Assembly (NCBI RefSeq): GCF_026229185.1
Contig: NZ_JAGGJA010000004.1
Span: 307,852 to 371,851, forward strand
DNA from: Fodinibius salsisoli
GTDB taxonomy: Bacteria > Bacteroidota > Rhodothermia > Balneolales > Balneolaceae
Direction: 5' to 3'
DNA length: 64,000 nt
Positions 35,227-44,620 of this stretch are shown here, one piece after another. The notes below the pieces were generated by a model, which did not search any database, was not told the origin of the DNA, and saw only the letters and a program-made list of their open reading frames with translations. How positions within the stretch are numbered: the stretch's first letter is position 1; the number at the start of each line of letters is the position of its first letter. The position numbers and the translations under genes are program-made.

Positions 35227-35807
35227 TGGAGGGTAAGTCTAAGGAAGAGATACGAAAGCAGCTGCGGGCGAAGCGCAACCAAATCCCGGAAACTGACTTT
35301 ATTCGGAAATCGCAGCTCATAATTAAGTTACTCCAACAGCAGGAGGAGTATCTCGCTGCTGAGAAAATCCACTGCTATGTATCGATGAATGGCCGGCGAG
35401 AGGTCAATACCCATCCACTTATTAAAGAAATGATAGCCAACAATAAGCAGGTAGTGGTTCCCGTCACAAATTTCCAGGAACAATCATTGGAACATTGTAA
35501 ACTGGAGTCATTTGATGATTTGGAACTGAATAAGTGGGGGGTATTGGAACCTCGTGAAGGCGAGCAATATAACCTGGCAGCGCTTGATCTTATTATCGTG
35601 CCTATGGTCGGGGGGGATGAGCACGCCCAGCGCATTGGCTATGGTGGTGGCTTTTATGATCGGTTCCTCCAGGATTTGAAGTGCCCTACCATAGGTTTGT
35701 GCTTTGAGCAGAATATGGTCTCAGAACTTCCCACCGAGTCTTTCGACATTCCATTAGATAAAATCATCACAGAGAGTCGCATCATTATTTCGCAGCAAAA
35801 GAAGTAG
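35226..35807 (+). CDS. 5-formyltetrahydrofolate cyclo-ligase
   Basis: A 193-residue ATP-dependent enzyme converting 5-formyl-THF to methenyl-THF. The signature is GGDEHAQRIGYGGGFYDRFL (about residues 122-141). KEEIRKQLRAKRNQIP at the N-terminus and VSMNGRREVNT in the middle also fit. The ATG at 35226 overlaps the bshC stop (TGATG). A GTG one codon earlier is possible. It is translationally coupled to bshC. Confidence 0.92.
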   Translation: MEGKSKEEIRKQLRAKRNQIPETDFIRKSQLIIKLLQQQEEYLAAEKIHCYVSMNGRREVNTHPLIKEMIANNKQVVVPVTNFQEQSLEHCKLESFDDLELNKWGVLEPREGEQYNLAALDLIIVPMVGGDEHAQRIGYGGGFYDRFLQDLKCPTIGLCFEQNMVSELPTESFDIPLDKIITESRIIISQQKK

Positions 35808-35979
35808 TTCAGACAGGCGGCGCTATAGCTAATAAGAATTGCTTGGCAAAGTGATTCTTTGCATTTCTTATCAATTATTACTCTCTTAATGATCCCAAAA
35901 GTGCGTTGCAGGACAGGCACATACATAAGATTTCTAAGACATTAAGAGCAGAACATATATAGATAATAAAGGTACTACC

Positions 35980-36504
35980 ATGAAGAGAATATATTGTGCT
36001 GTTTTATTAGTAATTACGATAACTACGCTGGGGAAAGCCCAGCAAACCCATTCTTCGGGCCAGCAAACTATTTTTGACAGGCTTCAATCTAACTTGCGAG
36101 TTGAGCTAAGTGGTAGTGTTATAACTGCTACGCATGGCATGCAGCTTACTTTTCCGGCATTTTGGATAGGACATCAAGTAAAGGTGGAACCACTCATTGG
36201 CTTCTTTTGGGACGACTTCTCCGCGCCAGCTCCTGAAACTGGAATACGGATGATCTATTATTTTAAAAGCCAGCCTTTAAATGGAGGCGTAGAGAACTCT
36301 CTTTACGCAGGACTAAGCGGTATGTCTACCAAATTTACACATTTCGGTAGAGAAGTTACGGATGTTGCGGTGGGTGGACTTGTATTAGGACATTCATTTG
36401 GATTGAGCTCCAGCATAGAACTTAGTCCGGAGATTCTTTTGGGATTTGATGAATCAAGTGAGTTTGAGCCCGAGGCAGGAGTGAGTTTGGTTATTCATTT
36501 CTAA
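35980..36504 (+). CDS. Small secreted or outer-membrane beta-barrel-like protein
   Basis: A 174-residue protein with a signal peptide ending near Gly-Lys-Ala-Gln (about residue 20). The rest is beta-rich with glycine/aromatic alternation (VKVEPLIGFFWDDF, GIRMIYYFKS, LYAGLSGMSTKF, GHSFGLSSSIELSPEILLGF) and ends in VSLVIHF, a C-terminal strand ending in Phe as in outer-membrane barrels. No specific family is recognised. It is a monocistronic gene after a 172-bp gap. Confidence 0.65.
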   Translation: MKRIYCAVLLVITITTLGKAQQTHSSGQQTIFDRLQSNLRVELSGSVITATHGMQLTFPAFWIGHQVKVEPLIGFFWDDFSAPAPETGIRMIYYFKSQPLNGGVENSLYAGLSGMSTKFTHFGREVTDVAVGGLVLGHSFGLSSSIELSPEILLGFDESSEFEPEAGVSLVIHF

Positions 36505-36573
36505 CATTAATCCGTTGAGTGGTTGAAACTAAGGATAAAGGCCTATAAACAGGCTTCAATCTCCCTAAATTCT

Positions 36574-36750
36574 TCTTACCGCCGGCAGGCGGTCATGGCT
36601 CCAAAGCCTGTCCCGAACACTTTCGGGGAGGGAATCTGCATTGCCCGCCCGGTAAGCAATCCGCAGCACTCATATGGAACAATGAGTTCCTCCTTGCGTG
36701 TCCCGAGTCCCGATTTTTCGGGAGGGGAGAAGGAGGTCAGGAGGATTGAT
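36574..36750. repeat. Composite palindrome-rich repeat element, copy 1
   Basis: GC-rich relative to its surroundings and built of short hairpins. CCGCC-GGCA-GGCGG lies near 36580, CCCGAA-CACT-TTCGGG near 36612 and TCCCGA-TTTTT-CGGGA near 36709. Its right part (about 36682-36750) is repeated in inverted orientation at 58335-58403 with one mismatch in about 69 bases. It sits in the intergenic gap between the small barrel protein and the ThuA-like gene, with short frames that have no gene character. It resembles dispersed intergenic repeats of the REP/BIME kind. Confidence 0.7.
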
Positions 36751-36802
36751 TTGTTAAGTCTCACCCTATATTGGACGATTTTTAACCGCTAAACGCATAA
36801 CA

Positions 36803-37702
36803 TTATTTAAAAACTGGTGGATCAGTAGAAGGTTGATGCTCACTTGGGAAGTTGGAAGGCACAGGAAGGGTTACATTGCCTGTGGCAGTCCATTCGATAC
36901 CCCGGGCTAACAAGGTGATAAATCCAACGGAAGAAACGCCGGGCTTATGATGGCCGGGCGTGAGACAGAAAATACGTCCCTGCTCGTGTCGGCGTACCCA
37001 TGCTTGCGGGTTAAATGTACCATCCGGGCCTTTCGCTACAGCGAGGGTATGCAGGTTTGTATTGGGGCCGCGGAGGTGGTAGTACAGCTCATCGCGCGAT
37101 TGCATCCATTTCTGGGGGAGCCCCTGCATGATCGGGTGATTCGGGTCTTGCGTATGTATTTGGAAGGTATCAATAGGGGCATGGCCCGATCCACCACCTT
37201 CGCCGGGCGGTCGGATGATTCGATTCTTTTCGTTGTCAAAGACCAGGCTGTGACCATAGTGGGCATCTCGTTCGCGATAAGCAATGCCGGTCCAATCATC
37301 AAAGATATCCTGGTTCCAGAATCCTGCGAGGGCTGAATGGGCCACAACCAAAGCTCCACCGTTGCGAACATAGCGATCCAGCTTCTTGAGTTTTGCTTCC
37401 GGAGCCTGCGACCAATAGTAGATAATAAGGATGGCATCATAATCGCTGAATTGTCCCTCCCATTTCCGCCAGTCTTCGAGCCCTTTGGCAATAAGATATT
37501 CGGTATCTATTTTGCCAAAAGCCTTAAGGCGAGACTCCATGATCTCGATATTACTTTCCCAGGGATGGTAGCCGTATGGAGCTGCCCCGGTAATGACCAG
37601 GGTCCGAATGGAGTCTTTTTCCGGGGTAGATACTGCCCACAACGGATCACCACCCAAGATTAACATAAGTATCATTCCTATAAGCCATCGACCATTTTTC
37701 AT
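36803..37702 (-). CDS. ThuA-like domain protein, exported
   Basis: A 299-residue protein from the ATG at 37702, which gives a clean signal peptide (MKNGRWLIGMILMLILGG, cut near Ala-Val-Ser). The frame is open to a TTG at 37741. It matches ThuA-like proteins: TLVITGAAPYGYHPWESN, YDAILIIYYWSQAP, GGALVVAHSALAGFWN, HPIMQGLPQ and GRIFCLTPGHHKPG. The fold is glutamine-amidotransferase-like without the classical triad. In Bacteroidota such proteins are linked to carbohydrate use, but substrates are mostly unknown. It stands alone. Confidence 0.82.
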   Translation of the reverse strand: MKNGRWLIGMILMLILGGDPLWAVSTPEKDSIRTLVITGAAPYGYHPWESNIEIMESRLKAFGKIDTEYLIAKGLEDWRKWEGQFSDYDAILIIYYWSQAPEAKLKKLDRYVRNGGALVVAHSALAGFWNQDIFDDWTGIAYRERDAHYGHSLVFDNEKNRIIRPPGEGGGSGHAPIDTFQIHTQDPNHPIMQGLPQKWMQSRDELYYHLRGPNTNLHTLAVAKGPDGTFNPQAWVRRHEQGRIFCLTPGHHKPGVSSVGFITLLARGIEWTATGNVTLPVPSNFPSEHQPSTDPPVFK

Positions 37703-37944
37703 CGCAGATAATTTTTGGTTGAAGGGTAATGGGGGGATCAAAAGTCTTTATCGAACGTTAGGGTGAACTGAAACTGAATATTGATCATGAAAATTTAAAA
37801 AAATGACGGGATATTCCATTTTTTTGGCAAATTTGAATCATTTTAAGGTTCATGTTCAATTTTTTTTGAATTTTTATGTAAGGATTTCCTCCAAAATATA
37901 TCTTACCTTTAAGCAGAACAATAAAAAAGAAGAGGTAAATTACT

Positions 37945-38397
37945 ATGAGCTCATTAAATAAAGCAATGATCATTGGCCGGTTAGGTCAAGATCCAGACGT
38001 TCGCTATACGCAATCAAATACTGCTGTTGCTAACTTGTCTATCGCTACATCAGAGCGGTATAAAGACAAGCAGGGGGAGTGGAAAGAAAACACCGAATGG
38101 CATCGTGTGGTGGCATGGGGACGAACCGCAGAAATATGCCAGGAATACTTGAAAAAAGGTTCCCAGGTTTATGTTGAAGGTCCCATACAGACCCGCCAGT
38201 GGGAAGATAAAGACGGGCAGACCCGTTATACCACTGAGGTTAAAGCGCTGACGTTGACGATGCTCGACAGCAAAGGATCTGGATCTGGGGGCGGAGCAGA
38301 AAAAGCACCCAGCAAACCTGATAACGCACAACAGGTTTCCAGCAGTGTAGATCTAAACGATAATTTTGATGATATTGATGATGATCTGCCATTTTAA
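37945..38397 (+). CDS. ssb: Single-stranded DNA-binding protein
   Basis: A 150-residue SSB. The OB fold spans residues 1-110 ([80 protein letters not shown]). The linker is glycine-rich, and the acidic C-terminal tail ends DDDLPF, which recruits replication and repair partners. It is followed by a terminator and then by the gldE-like gene, an order common in Bacteroidota. Confidence 0.95.
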   Translation: MSSLNKAMIIGRLGQDPDVRYTQSNTAVANLSIATSERYKDKQGEWKENTEWHRVVAWGRTAEICQEYLKKGSQVYVEGPIQTRQWEDKDGQTRYTTEVKALTLTMLDSKGSGSGGGAEKAPSKPDNAQQVSSSVDLNDNFDDIDDDLPF

Positions 38398-38415
38398 ATC
38401 TAATGCCAACTATCT

Positions 38416-38455
38416 GAAAAAGCGGCAGGACTGAGTAAGTGTTGCCGCTTTTTTC
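38416..38455 (+). terminator. Rho-independent terminator after ssb
   Basis: Stem GAAAAAGCGGCA / TGCCGCTTTTTTC with a loop of about 15 bases and a T-run in the right arm, 18 bases after the ssb stop. Confidence 0.8.
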
Positions 38456-38517
38456 ATTCTTGCACCCAAAGTGCTAAGTGCATAGCTTTAAAGAAAAAAT
38501 GAGGCCTGATTAGCTCG

Positions 38518-39918
38518 TTGAACGAACCGAACACTCTGTTATTTATTTTAACATCTTTATGGCAGCCGCAGAATGTGGTGGAGTTATCTACCGCACTCGA
38601 CCCTGTGGCCTTAGGCATTCAACTGCTGTTGATCATCATTGGCCTCCTTTTTTCAGCGCTGTTTTCAGGTTCGGAAGTCGCCTTCTTTTCGCTCTCCAAC
38701 CAGCAGGAGTTACTTTCAGAGAGTGAAAACGAACGATCTTCGGATCGGTTGATTGTCCGAATGCTGGACCATCCCCGTAAGCTTTTGGCTACCATACTGA
38801 TTGGTAATACCTTTGCTAACGTAATTACATCGGTATTAGCCGCCGTTGTAACAGGCAATATAGTTGCCCAATTTGGGTTTTCTCAGTTCTGGGTGTACCT
38901 GTTTGAGGTTGTTGTACTCACATTTACCATCCTTATACTCAGCGAAATTACGCCTAAAATTATTGCTATCAACGAGCCGCTTAAGAACGCTCGTCGCATC
39001 AGCCGGTTTATTTATGTGATGTACGTGCTGCTTAAGCCGCTGTCGAGTATTATTGCCAACAGTACACTGAACTTGGAGGAGCGTTTGCCAAAGCCGAACA
39101 GTAAGATGACCTCCGAAGATATTATGACGATGGCGGAAGTCAGCGAAGAGGAGGGATCGTTGAAGCGAGACGAACGCGAGATCATCGAAAATGTGATTGA
39201 GTTTGGTAATATCAGTGTTCGAGAAATAATGACCTCGCGGGTTAATATCGTAGCTATTTCGGCGAACGACTCGCTGGACGAAGTGCTTACCCTTATCCGG
39301 GAAAAAGGGCTCTCGAGGATGCCCATTTATGATGCCGACCTGGACTCTATTATTGGAGTGATCCATTCAAAAGATGTGTTGCCCTATATTAATTCCGATA
39401 TTGAACGAACGACCATCAATTGGCGCACCATCGCCCGCAAGGCTCTATTTATTCCCGCTACGAAGAAACTGGATGACCTGCTCAGAGATTTTCAGCAGGA
39501 GAAAACACATATCGCTATTGTTGTGGATGAATATGGAGGTACGGAGGGACTCATTACCCTGGATGATATCCTGGAAGAAATTGTCGGTGATATTTCGGAT
39601 GAATACGACGAGACCGAAGAACAGCTTTTTACGCGGTTTCGCAGTGGCGTTTATGTCTTCGATGCTAAAATAGATCTGGATGATATGGAAGAAATCCTGG
39701 AATGCGAGCTCACCTCCGAGGACGATGATTTCGAGACATTGGGCGGACTGATGTATCATCTGACCGAACGTATTCCCAATGTGGGCGAGCGGGTGTATTA
39801 TCGGAATATCGAATTTACGATCCATTCTGTACTCAAAAACCGGGTACGCAAAGTACGCGTGAAAGTACAGGGTAATCCTGCTAAAGCTTCACAAGAATCT
39901 TCAAAATCTAAAGATTAA
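38518..39918 (+). CDS. GldE-like CNNM/CBS/CorC-domain membrane protein
   Basis: A 466-residue protein. An N-terminal CNNM (DUF21) transmembrane domain (residues about 30-190, starting FSALFSGSEVAFFSLSNQQ) is followed by a CBS pair (about 205-330, MTSRVNIVAISANDS and IVVDEYGGTEGLITLDD) and a C-terminal CorC/HlyC transporter-associated domain. In Bacteroidota the ssb neighbour of this type is called GldE. Homologues are linked to Mg/Co transport or, in flavobacteria, to gliding; nothing here proves either. A TTG start is used, with no clear alternative ATG upstream of the first helix. Confidence 0.82.
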   Translation: MNEPNTLLFILTSLWQPQNVVELSTALDPVALGIQLLLIIIGLLFSALFSGSEVAFFSLSNQQELLSESENERSSDRLIVRMLDHPRKLLATILIGNTFANVITSVLAAVVTGNIVAQFGFSQFWVYLFEVVVLTFTILILSEITPKIIAINEPLKNARRISRFIYVMYVLLKPLSSIIANSTLNLEERLPKPNSKMTSEDIMTMAEVSEEEGSLKRDEREIIENVIEFGNISVREIMTSRVNIVAISANDSLDEVLTLIREKGLSRMPIYDADLDSIIGVIHSKDVLPYINSDIERTTINWRTIARKALFIPATKKLDDLLRDFQQEKTHIAIVVDEYGGTEGLITLDDILEEIVGDISDEYDETEEQLFTRFRSGVYVFDAKIDLDDMEEILECELTSEDDDFETLGGLMYHLTERIPNVGERVYYRNIEFTIHSVLKNRVRKVRVKVQGNPAKASQESSKSKD

Positions 39919-39932
39919 TTCCCCTTTTGTAC

Positions 39933-40967
39933 ATGTCTAAATCGATCGATGAAACCGTGCAGCATGATGTTGAACTACGTCCTTACAATACGTTGAATAT
40001 TTCAGCCCGGGCACAATCGTTCGTTTCGATCCATTCTATTGAACAGTTGCAGGATATCCTGAAGAAAAAGGACCGGCATGAGGATATTTTTGTACTTGGA
40101 GGGGGCAGTAATATCCTATTTGCCAACGACTACAACGGCTTGGTTCTGAAGGTAGCTATTGAGGGAAAGAAAGTTATCCGGGAGACGGACCAACACCTTT
40201 GGCTGGAGGTAGGAGCCGGAGAAAATTGGCATCAGACCGTACAATATGCCGTGGAAAGGGGATGGGGTGGTATCGAGAACTTATCACTTATTCCGGGAAC
40301 CGTCGGAGCTGCCCCCATCCAGAATATTGGAGCGTATGGGGTTGAACTCAAGGATGTTTTTGAAAAGTTGCAGGCTGTTGAAATTGCTACGGGAGAAGTG
40401 CATACCTTTAACAACGAGCAATGCCAGTTTGGCTATAGAGACAGTATTTTTAAAGGCAAGCTGAAAGAGCAGTATGTGATTACCCGAGTGGTACTTAAAC
40501 TGAATAAGAAGCCTGTCCTAAACACCTCGTATGGAGCCATTCAGGCCGAAATAGAGGAGCGGAAAATTGAAAGGCCGACCATCCGGGATATTAGTGATAT
40601 CGTGATTGACATCAGAAATAGTAAGCTTCCCCATCCTGATACCCTGGGCAATGCCGGGAGTTTTTTTAAGAACCCGGTTATTGATGTTGACCAGTATGAA
40701 AGGCTTAAGGAATCGTTTGCAGAAGTTCCCGGGTACCGGGTCAACGAACACCGGATAAAAGTACCGGCTGGCTGGCTGATCGAAGAAACTGGCTGGAAGG
40801 GAAAAGTGGTGGGGGATGCGGGAACGTACAAACAGCAGGCTTTGGTTATTGTCAATCATGGCGAGGCCTCTGCGGCCGATATTTTAAGTCTTGCAGAAGC
40901 TATCCAAGATGCGGTGAAAGAGCAATTTGGCATTAAGCTTGTTCCTGAGGTGAATATCATTGGGTAA
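39933..40967 (+). CDS. murB: UDP-N-acetylenolpyruvoylglucosamine reductase
   Basis: A 344-residue FAD enzyme of peptidoglycan synthesis, reducing UDP-GlcNAc-enolpyruvate with NADPH. FAD-binding FVLGGGSNILFANDYNG lies near residue 55-71, and SLIPGTVGAAPIQNIGAYGVEL near 118-139. The catalytic Ser region is LGNAGSFFKNP near 232-242, and the C-terminal Glu lies in LVPEVNIIG. The long insertion and IQNIGAYG make it the type I (Escherichia coli-like) form. The ATG at 39933 is preferred over a TTG two codons earlier. It overlaps the next gene by 8 bp. Confidence 0.94.
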   Translation: MSKSIDETVQHDVELRPYNTLNISARAQSFVSIHSIEQLQDILKKKDRHEDIFVLGGGSNILFANDYNGLVLKVAIEGKKVIRETDQHLWLEVGAGENWHQTVQYAVERGWGGIENLSLIPGTVGAAPIQNIGAYGVELKDVFEKLQAVEIATGEVHTFNNEQCQFGYRDSIFKGKLKEQYVITRVVLKLNKKPVLNTSYGAIQAEIEERKIERPTIRDISDIVIDIRNSKLPHPDTLGNAGSFFKNPVIDVDQYERLKESFAEVPGYRVNEHRIKVPAGWLIEETGWKGKVVGDAGTYKQQALVIVNHGEASAADILSLAEAIQDAVKEQFGIKLVPEVNIIG

Positions 40968-42873
40968 TACGAAGAAAGGCAACCGTGGCGATACGTACTT
41001 TACGAAACATCTTTTTAGAGCAGGATTGCAGTGTGCAACGAAGCTCTTTTACAAAGCCCACAATTATCCACAAAATCGTGAAGCGTTGCCGTTTATCCGG
41101 CATGCAAGGTACAATAAGAAGCTGCTAAAATCGCTGGTGCGATCTATCTATCCAGAGGGTAAGTTTATCGATGAAGGTTCGATAGCTGCATCAGTTGCAG
41201 AGACAAAAAGGCAACTGGAGAAAGATAATGTCATTCTTTTTGATGCCGTTTTTACTCATCAACAGATGATGGCAAAGCTGCCTGTTATTGTAAAAAGTGG
41301 GGACCGGATCACTGCAATCCACATCCGCACCAAGGCATTTAGTGCTCGTAAGCATCAACTATTAAATAATCGCGGGACGATTAACAGCAGGTGGCGAAAA
41401 TACATGATCGATTTCGCCTTCCAGCTGCATGTCTTTAAACAGCAATATCCCGACTGCAGAATACTACCACTATTGGTGTTGCCCGACAAACTGGGCTATG
41501 CCCAAACGGATGCTCTGCCGATACAGTTACAGCCGTTGGCCCGGCATAAGGTGGCTTCCGATGTTTCTTCATCAAATCAACAGTTGTTGGTTAAGTTGGA
41601 TGTCAGTGATCCGCTTGCTAAGGTTTGGGAAGATCCGGCTTTTGCAGAGGAACATTTCCCCAGGGCTACATTTGCAAAAAGTTTGGACTACTTGAAAGAG
41701 CTTTACCTGGATAAGGAGAAAACAAAACCGGAACTTGGCTATAAGTGCAAGTCATGTGAATTTAGAATTGAATCCAAGCGCAAAGCATCCGGGGTAAAAA
41801 GTGGATTTGCTCGTTGTTGGAAGCCAACGGAGCGCCCCGATCAGCATGAGGCTACCCATGTATTTGATTTAATTGGTCCGGGTACCAAGCCCTGGATACA
41901 GCAAGGAACTTTCTATGCACAAGATGTTGATGCTGGTGAAATACCATCAGTGGATTCGGTGGTACATGGCAAGGGACGTATCTCAGAAAAGCTGCGCCAA
42001 GCGCTGCAAATTCATAAAGCCAAAGGGGAGAAAGTTCCGGATGAAATCATTCGTCCCCCCCTCATTAAGGAACTTCGCCGTTGGAAATATCCGCTTCATT
42101 TTCTTGATTTTGAGGCTGGAAATTATGCCGTACCCATCCGCAAAGGACGTCCGCCATATCACTTGGTGGTCTTCCAGTTTTCGTGCCACACCTTACAGAA
42201 AGATGGTAGCTGGCAGCATCATCAGTGGATTGATGACTTAAGTAGTGGCTATCCCAACTATGAGCTTATCCGCCAGCTGATGAAGGTTCCGAACATTAAG
42301 GAAGGGACCATTGTGCAATATTCAAATTTTGAGCGGAATGCGCTTAAGGTTATAAGGAGAGAGCTTCGGGAAGAGGCGGAGGTAATTCCCGATAGTCAGT
42401 GGTTAATGCAGTGGATCGATCATATTGTAAATCGTAAGGATTCCAAACATCCACAACCACCTTATGTAGCTGATCTGAGCCGCCAGGTAAAACATTTTTA
42501 TTATAACAGCCAGATGGAGAACTCGTTGAGTATTAAGGATGTTCTGCAATCGGCTATGTCACAGAGTGCTTTTTTAAAAGAAAAATATAGCAAGCCGTAT
42601 CGCAGCCATAACTATGATGATATTGTTTGGTGGCAACCCAACGGGGATGGAGGAGCTCAGAATCCATATACTATTTTGAAAGAAAGCAGTAAAGGGGCTG
42701 TAAAACGGGGGACCGAAGCAATGGTACTTTATGGGAAACTTATTGCCGGAGGTATGAGTAAGAAAGAGAAGCAGGCCAGCAGGCAGTCATTGTTACGATA
42801 CTGCGAGCTGGATACTTTGGCTATGGTTATGATCTATGAACATTGGAAGCAAAAGATGAATCAATTATATTAA
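40960..42873 (+). CDS. DUF2779-type Fe-S nuclease/exonuclease-like protein
   Basis: A 637-residue two-part protein. The N-terminal half resembles the RecB/Cas4-type PD-(D/E)XK region with an iron-sulfur-like cysteine set: Cys25 in GLQCATKLFY, Cys263 and Cys266 in KCKSC, and a fourth in GFARCW. The expected catalytic Asp and Glu-x-Lys of the nuclease core are not visible, as the segment reads KLPVIVKSGDRITAIHIRTK. The C-terminal half is an RNase H-like 3'-5' exonuclease domain with HFLDFEAGN (about 382-390) and RYCELDTLAM near the end, which supply acidic metal ligands. It starts at TTG within murB, in the same operon. Its role is unknown; a DNA-processing function is inferred. Confidence 0.75.
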   Translation: MGNTKKGNRGDTYFTKHLFRAGLQCATKLFYKAHNYPQNREALPFIRHARYNKKLLKSLVRSIYPEGKFIDEGSIAASVAETKRQLEKDNVILFDAVFTHQQMMAKLPVIVKSGDRITAIHIRTKAFSARKHQLLNNRGTINSRWRKYMIDFAFQLHVFKQQYPDCRILPLLVLPDKLGYAQTDALPIQLQPLARHKVASDVSSSNQQLLVKLDVSDPLAKVWEDPAFAEEHFPRATFAKSLDYLKELYLDKEKTKPELGYKCKSCEFRIESKRKASGVKSGFARCWKPTERPDQHEATHVFDLIGPGTKPWIQQGTFYAQDVDAGEIPSVDSVVHGKGRISEKLRQALQIHKAKGEKVPDEIIRPPLIKELRRWKYPLHFLDFEAGNYAVPIRKGRPPYHLVVFQFSCHTLQKDGSWQHHQWIDDLSSGYPNYELIRQLMKVPNIKEGTIVQYSNFERNALKVIRRELREEAEVIPDSQWLMQWIDHIVNRKDSKHPQPPYVADLSRQVKHFYYNSQMENSLSIKDVLQSAMSQSAFLKEKYSKPYRSHNYDDIVWWQPNGDGGAQNPYTILKESSKGAVKRGTEAMVLYGKLIAGGMSKKEKQASRQSLLRYCELDTLAMVMIYEHWKQKMNQLY

Positions 42874-42930
42874 TTTTCTTTAACTGTGATTGTTTGTCGG
42901 TACTAATTATAAACTATTGGTGAGGTTTTT

Positions 42931-44421
42931 ATGAGATTAAGTTGGATGCGTAATATAGTCTTTATGGTGCTAGTCGGACTTTTAGTGAGCTCTTGTGTGG
43001 TTCAACGGAGTCCGGTCACCGGGCAAAAGCGAGCCTATGGGTACAGCTGGGAAGAGGAGGTAAAGCTTGGCGCCCAGTCTGATAAACAGATACAGCAGCA
43101 GTATGGCCTGTATAACGATGAGGCTTTACAGAATTATGTGGACGAGGTAGCACAGGATGTGTTGGCAACCAGCCACATGCGGGGAGAAGGGACCGAAGAA
43201 AAATACAAAAATACAGAATTCTATTTCCGAGTGCTTGATAGCCCGGTCATCAATGCTTTTGCGTTGCCGGGGGGCTATGTGTACGTAACCCGGGGACTTT
43301 TGGGGCATTTGCGAAATGAAGCCCAGCTGGCCGTCGTCCTTGGCCATGAAATTGGTCACGTTGCCGCGCGGCACGCTTCTCAACGGGCTTTTGAGCAACA
43401 AGTGGGGCAACTGGCTCTGATTGGCGGGGCTGTAGGAGGGGAATTAATGGGACTCCCGGGCGGTGATATCCTGCAGATGGGTAGCCAGGCTGCACAGTTA
43501 ATGTTTTTGAAGTACGGTCGTGATGATGAGCGGGAATCCGATCAGCTGGGGGTAGAGTATGCGGCAAAACAGCATTATATGGCCTCCGAGGGTGCAGACT
43601 TCTTTACTACACTTCGACGGATGTCAGAGCAATCCGGGCAGAGTATCCCTACCTGGCAGTCTACCCACCCGGATCCCTCCGCCCGGGCGAATACCATTCC
43701 ACAATTAGCGGAAGAATGGCGTCAAAAAGGATACGAGCAGAATGTGACCGATCGCGATCAGTTTATGAGGGCCATTGATGATATCGTTTTTGGGATGAAT
43801 CCACGTCAAGGGTTTACAGAAAACGGAATATTTTATCATCCTGATCTTGCTTTTCAGTTTCCTCATCCCGAGGGCTGGCAGGTTGTAAACCAGGCCAGCG
43901 CCGTACAGATGGTCAATGAAGAGCAAAACGCGATTATTGTGTTCCAAATTGATAGCAAAAATGATTCTCCCCAGGCCTCCGTTAAGGAGTTTCTCAACCA
44001 GGAGGGGATCACTTCTACCGGGGGAAGTGGAACTTCAAGCAATGGATTAAATGCCTACAGGGCCACCGCAAATGCAGAATCTCAGGATGGTTCCAAAGTA
44101 CAATTCTACCTTTATTCTGCAGAGTATAATGGAAATATCTATCGCTTTGTCTGCTATACGCTTGCTGACCAGTTTGATAGTTATCAGAACCAGTTTGCCG
44201 AGACCACCGGTAAGTTTCGAGAACTGAATGACTCTGACATTCTGAATATCCGGCCGGCGAAGTTGCGAGTTTATCAGGCCGATCGGTCTGGAACGCTTCA
44301 ATCCTTCTTGCCGGATAACCTGCCGCTGGATATTACGGCCGAAGATGTAGCTATTGCCAACCAAATGGAGCTCAGTGATAGAGTGGAAGCGGGCACCTGG
44401 ATTAAGATTCCCCGCCAATAA
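42931..44421 (+). CDS. M48-family metalloprotease lipoprotein
   Basis: A 496-residue protein with lipobox Leu-Leu-Val-Ser-Ser-Cys22, so probably a periplasm-facing lipoprotein. The N-terminal segment PVTGQKRAYGYSWEEEVKLG is typical of BepA/LoiP-like M48 proteases. The zinc site is HEIGHVAARH (about residues 139-148) with the third ligand in ERESDQLGVEYA. The C-terminal 200 residues are an additional domain (FQFPHPEGWQVVNQ) ending in a LysM-like segment (DRVEAGTWIKIP). Such enzymes handle misfolded outer-membrane proteins. It is probably monocistronic. Confidence 0.88.
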   Translation: MRLSWMRNIVFMVLVGLLVSSCVVQRSPVTGQKRAYGYSWEEEVKLGAQSDKQIQQQYGLYNDEALQNYVDEVAQDVLATSHMRGEGTEEKYKNTEFYFRVLDSPVINAFALPGGYVYVTRGLLGHLRNEAQLAVVLGHEIGHVAARHASQRAFEQQVGQLALIGGAVGGELMGLPGGDILQMGSQAAQLMFLKYGRDDERESDQLGVEYAAKQHYMASEGADFFTTLRRMSEQSGQSIPTWQSTHPDPSARANTIPQLAEEWRQKGYEQNVTDRDQFMRAIDDIVFGMNPRQGFTENGIFYHPDLAFQFPHPEGWQVVNQASAVQMVNEEQNAIIVFQIDSKNDSPQASVKEFLNQEGITSTGGSGTSSNGLNAYRATANAESQDGSKVQFYLYSAEYNGNIYRFVCYTLADQFDSYQNQFAETTGKFRELNDSDILNIRPAKLRVYQADRSGTLQSFLPDNLPLDITAEDVAIANQMELSDRVEAGTWIKIPRQ

Positions 44422-44452
44422 AGAGATCGCCCCATAGTTTAATCAAAGAATT

Positions 44453-44472
44453 CCCCGAGGCTTGCCTCGGGG
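44453..44472 (+). terminator. GC-rich hairpin after the M48 protease gene
   Basis: CCCCGAGGC-TT-GCCTCGGGG, a perfect 9-bp stem 31 bases after the stop. The following bases (TAAAAC) lack a T-run, so it may be a 3'-end stabiliser rather than a classical terminator. A related hairpin (CCTCGGG / CCCGAGG) stands at 44543-44563, and TGAAAACC-TAA-GGTTTTCA at 44489-44507. Confidence 0.5.
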
Positions 44473-44575
44473 TAAAACAATGAAAGTTTGAAAACCTAAG
44501 GTTTTCATTAAGATAAGAAGTGAACATATTCCTGTTTTAATACCTCGGGACTCTGCCCCGAGGATTGTTTATTGT

Positions 44576-44620
44576 GAGTAAAAATTTCACACCCTCTTTC
44601 CCAGGGAGAAGTTTTTACTC
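44576..44620. promoter_or_regulatory. Two imperfect activator-type palindromes upstream of the pilin promoter
   Basis: GAGTAAAAATTTCAC (44576-44590) and GAGAAGTTTTTACTC (44606-44620) each match 10 of 12 arm positions of GAGTAA-N3-TTACTC and are spaced 30 bp start to start. They lie almost 500 bp upstream of the -24/-12-like element, which is far but workable for an enhancer. Alternatively the outer arms form one long hairpin. Confidence 0.3.

Noticed and set aside
36523-36792. Short frames on both strands across 36523-36792
   Set aside because: They translate the hairpin repeat element and share no protein-like features.
38836-39366. 176-codon antisense frame inside the gldE-like gene
   Set aside because: The plus-strand frame has complete CNNM/CBS motifs; this frame has none.
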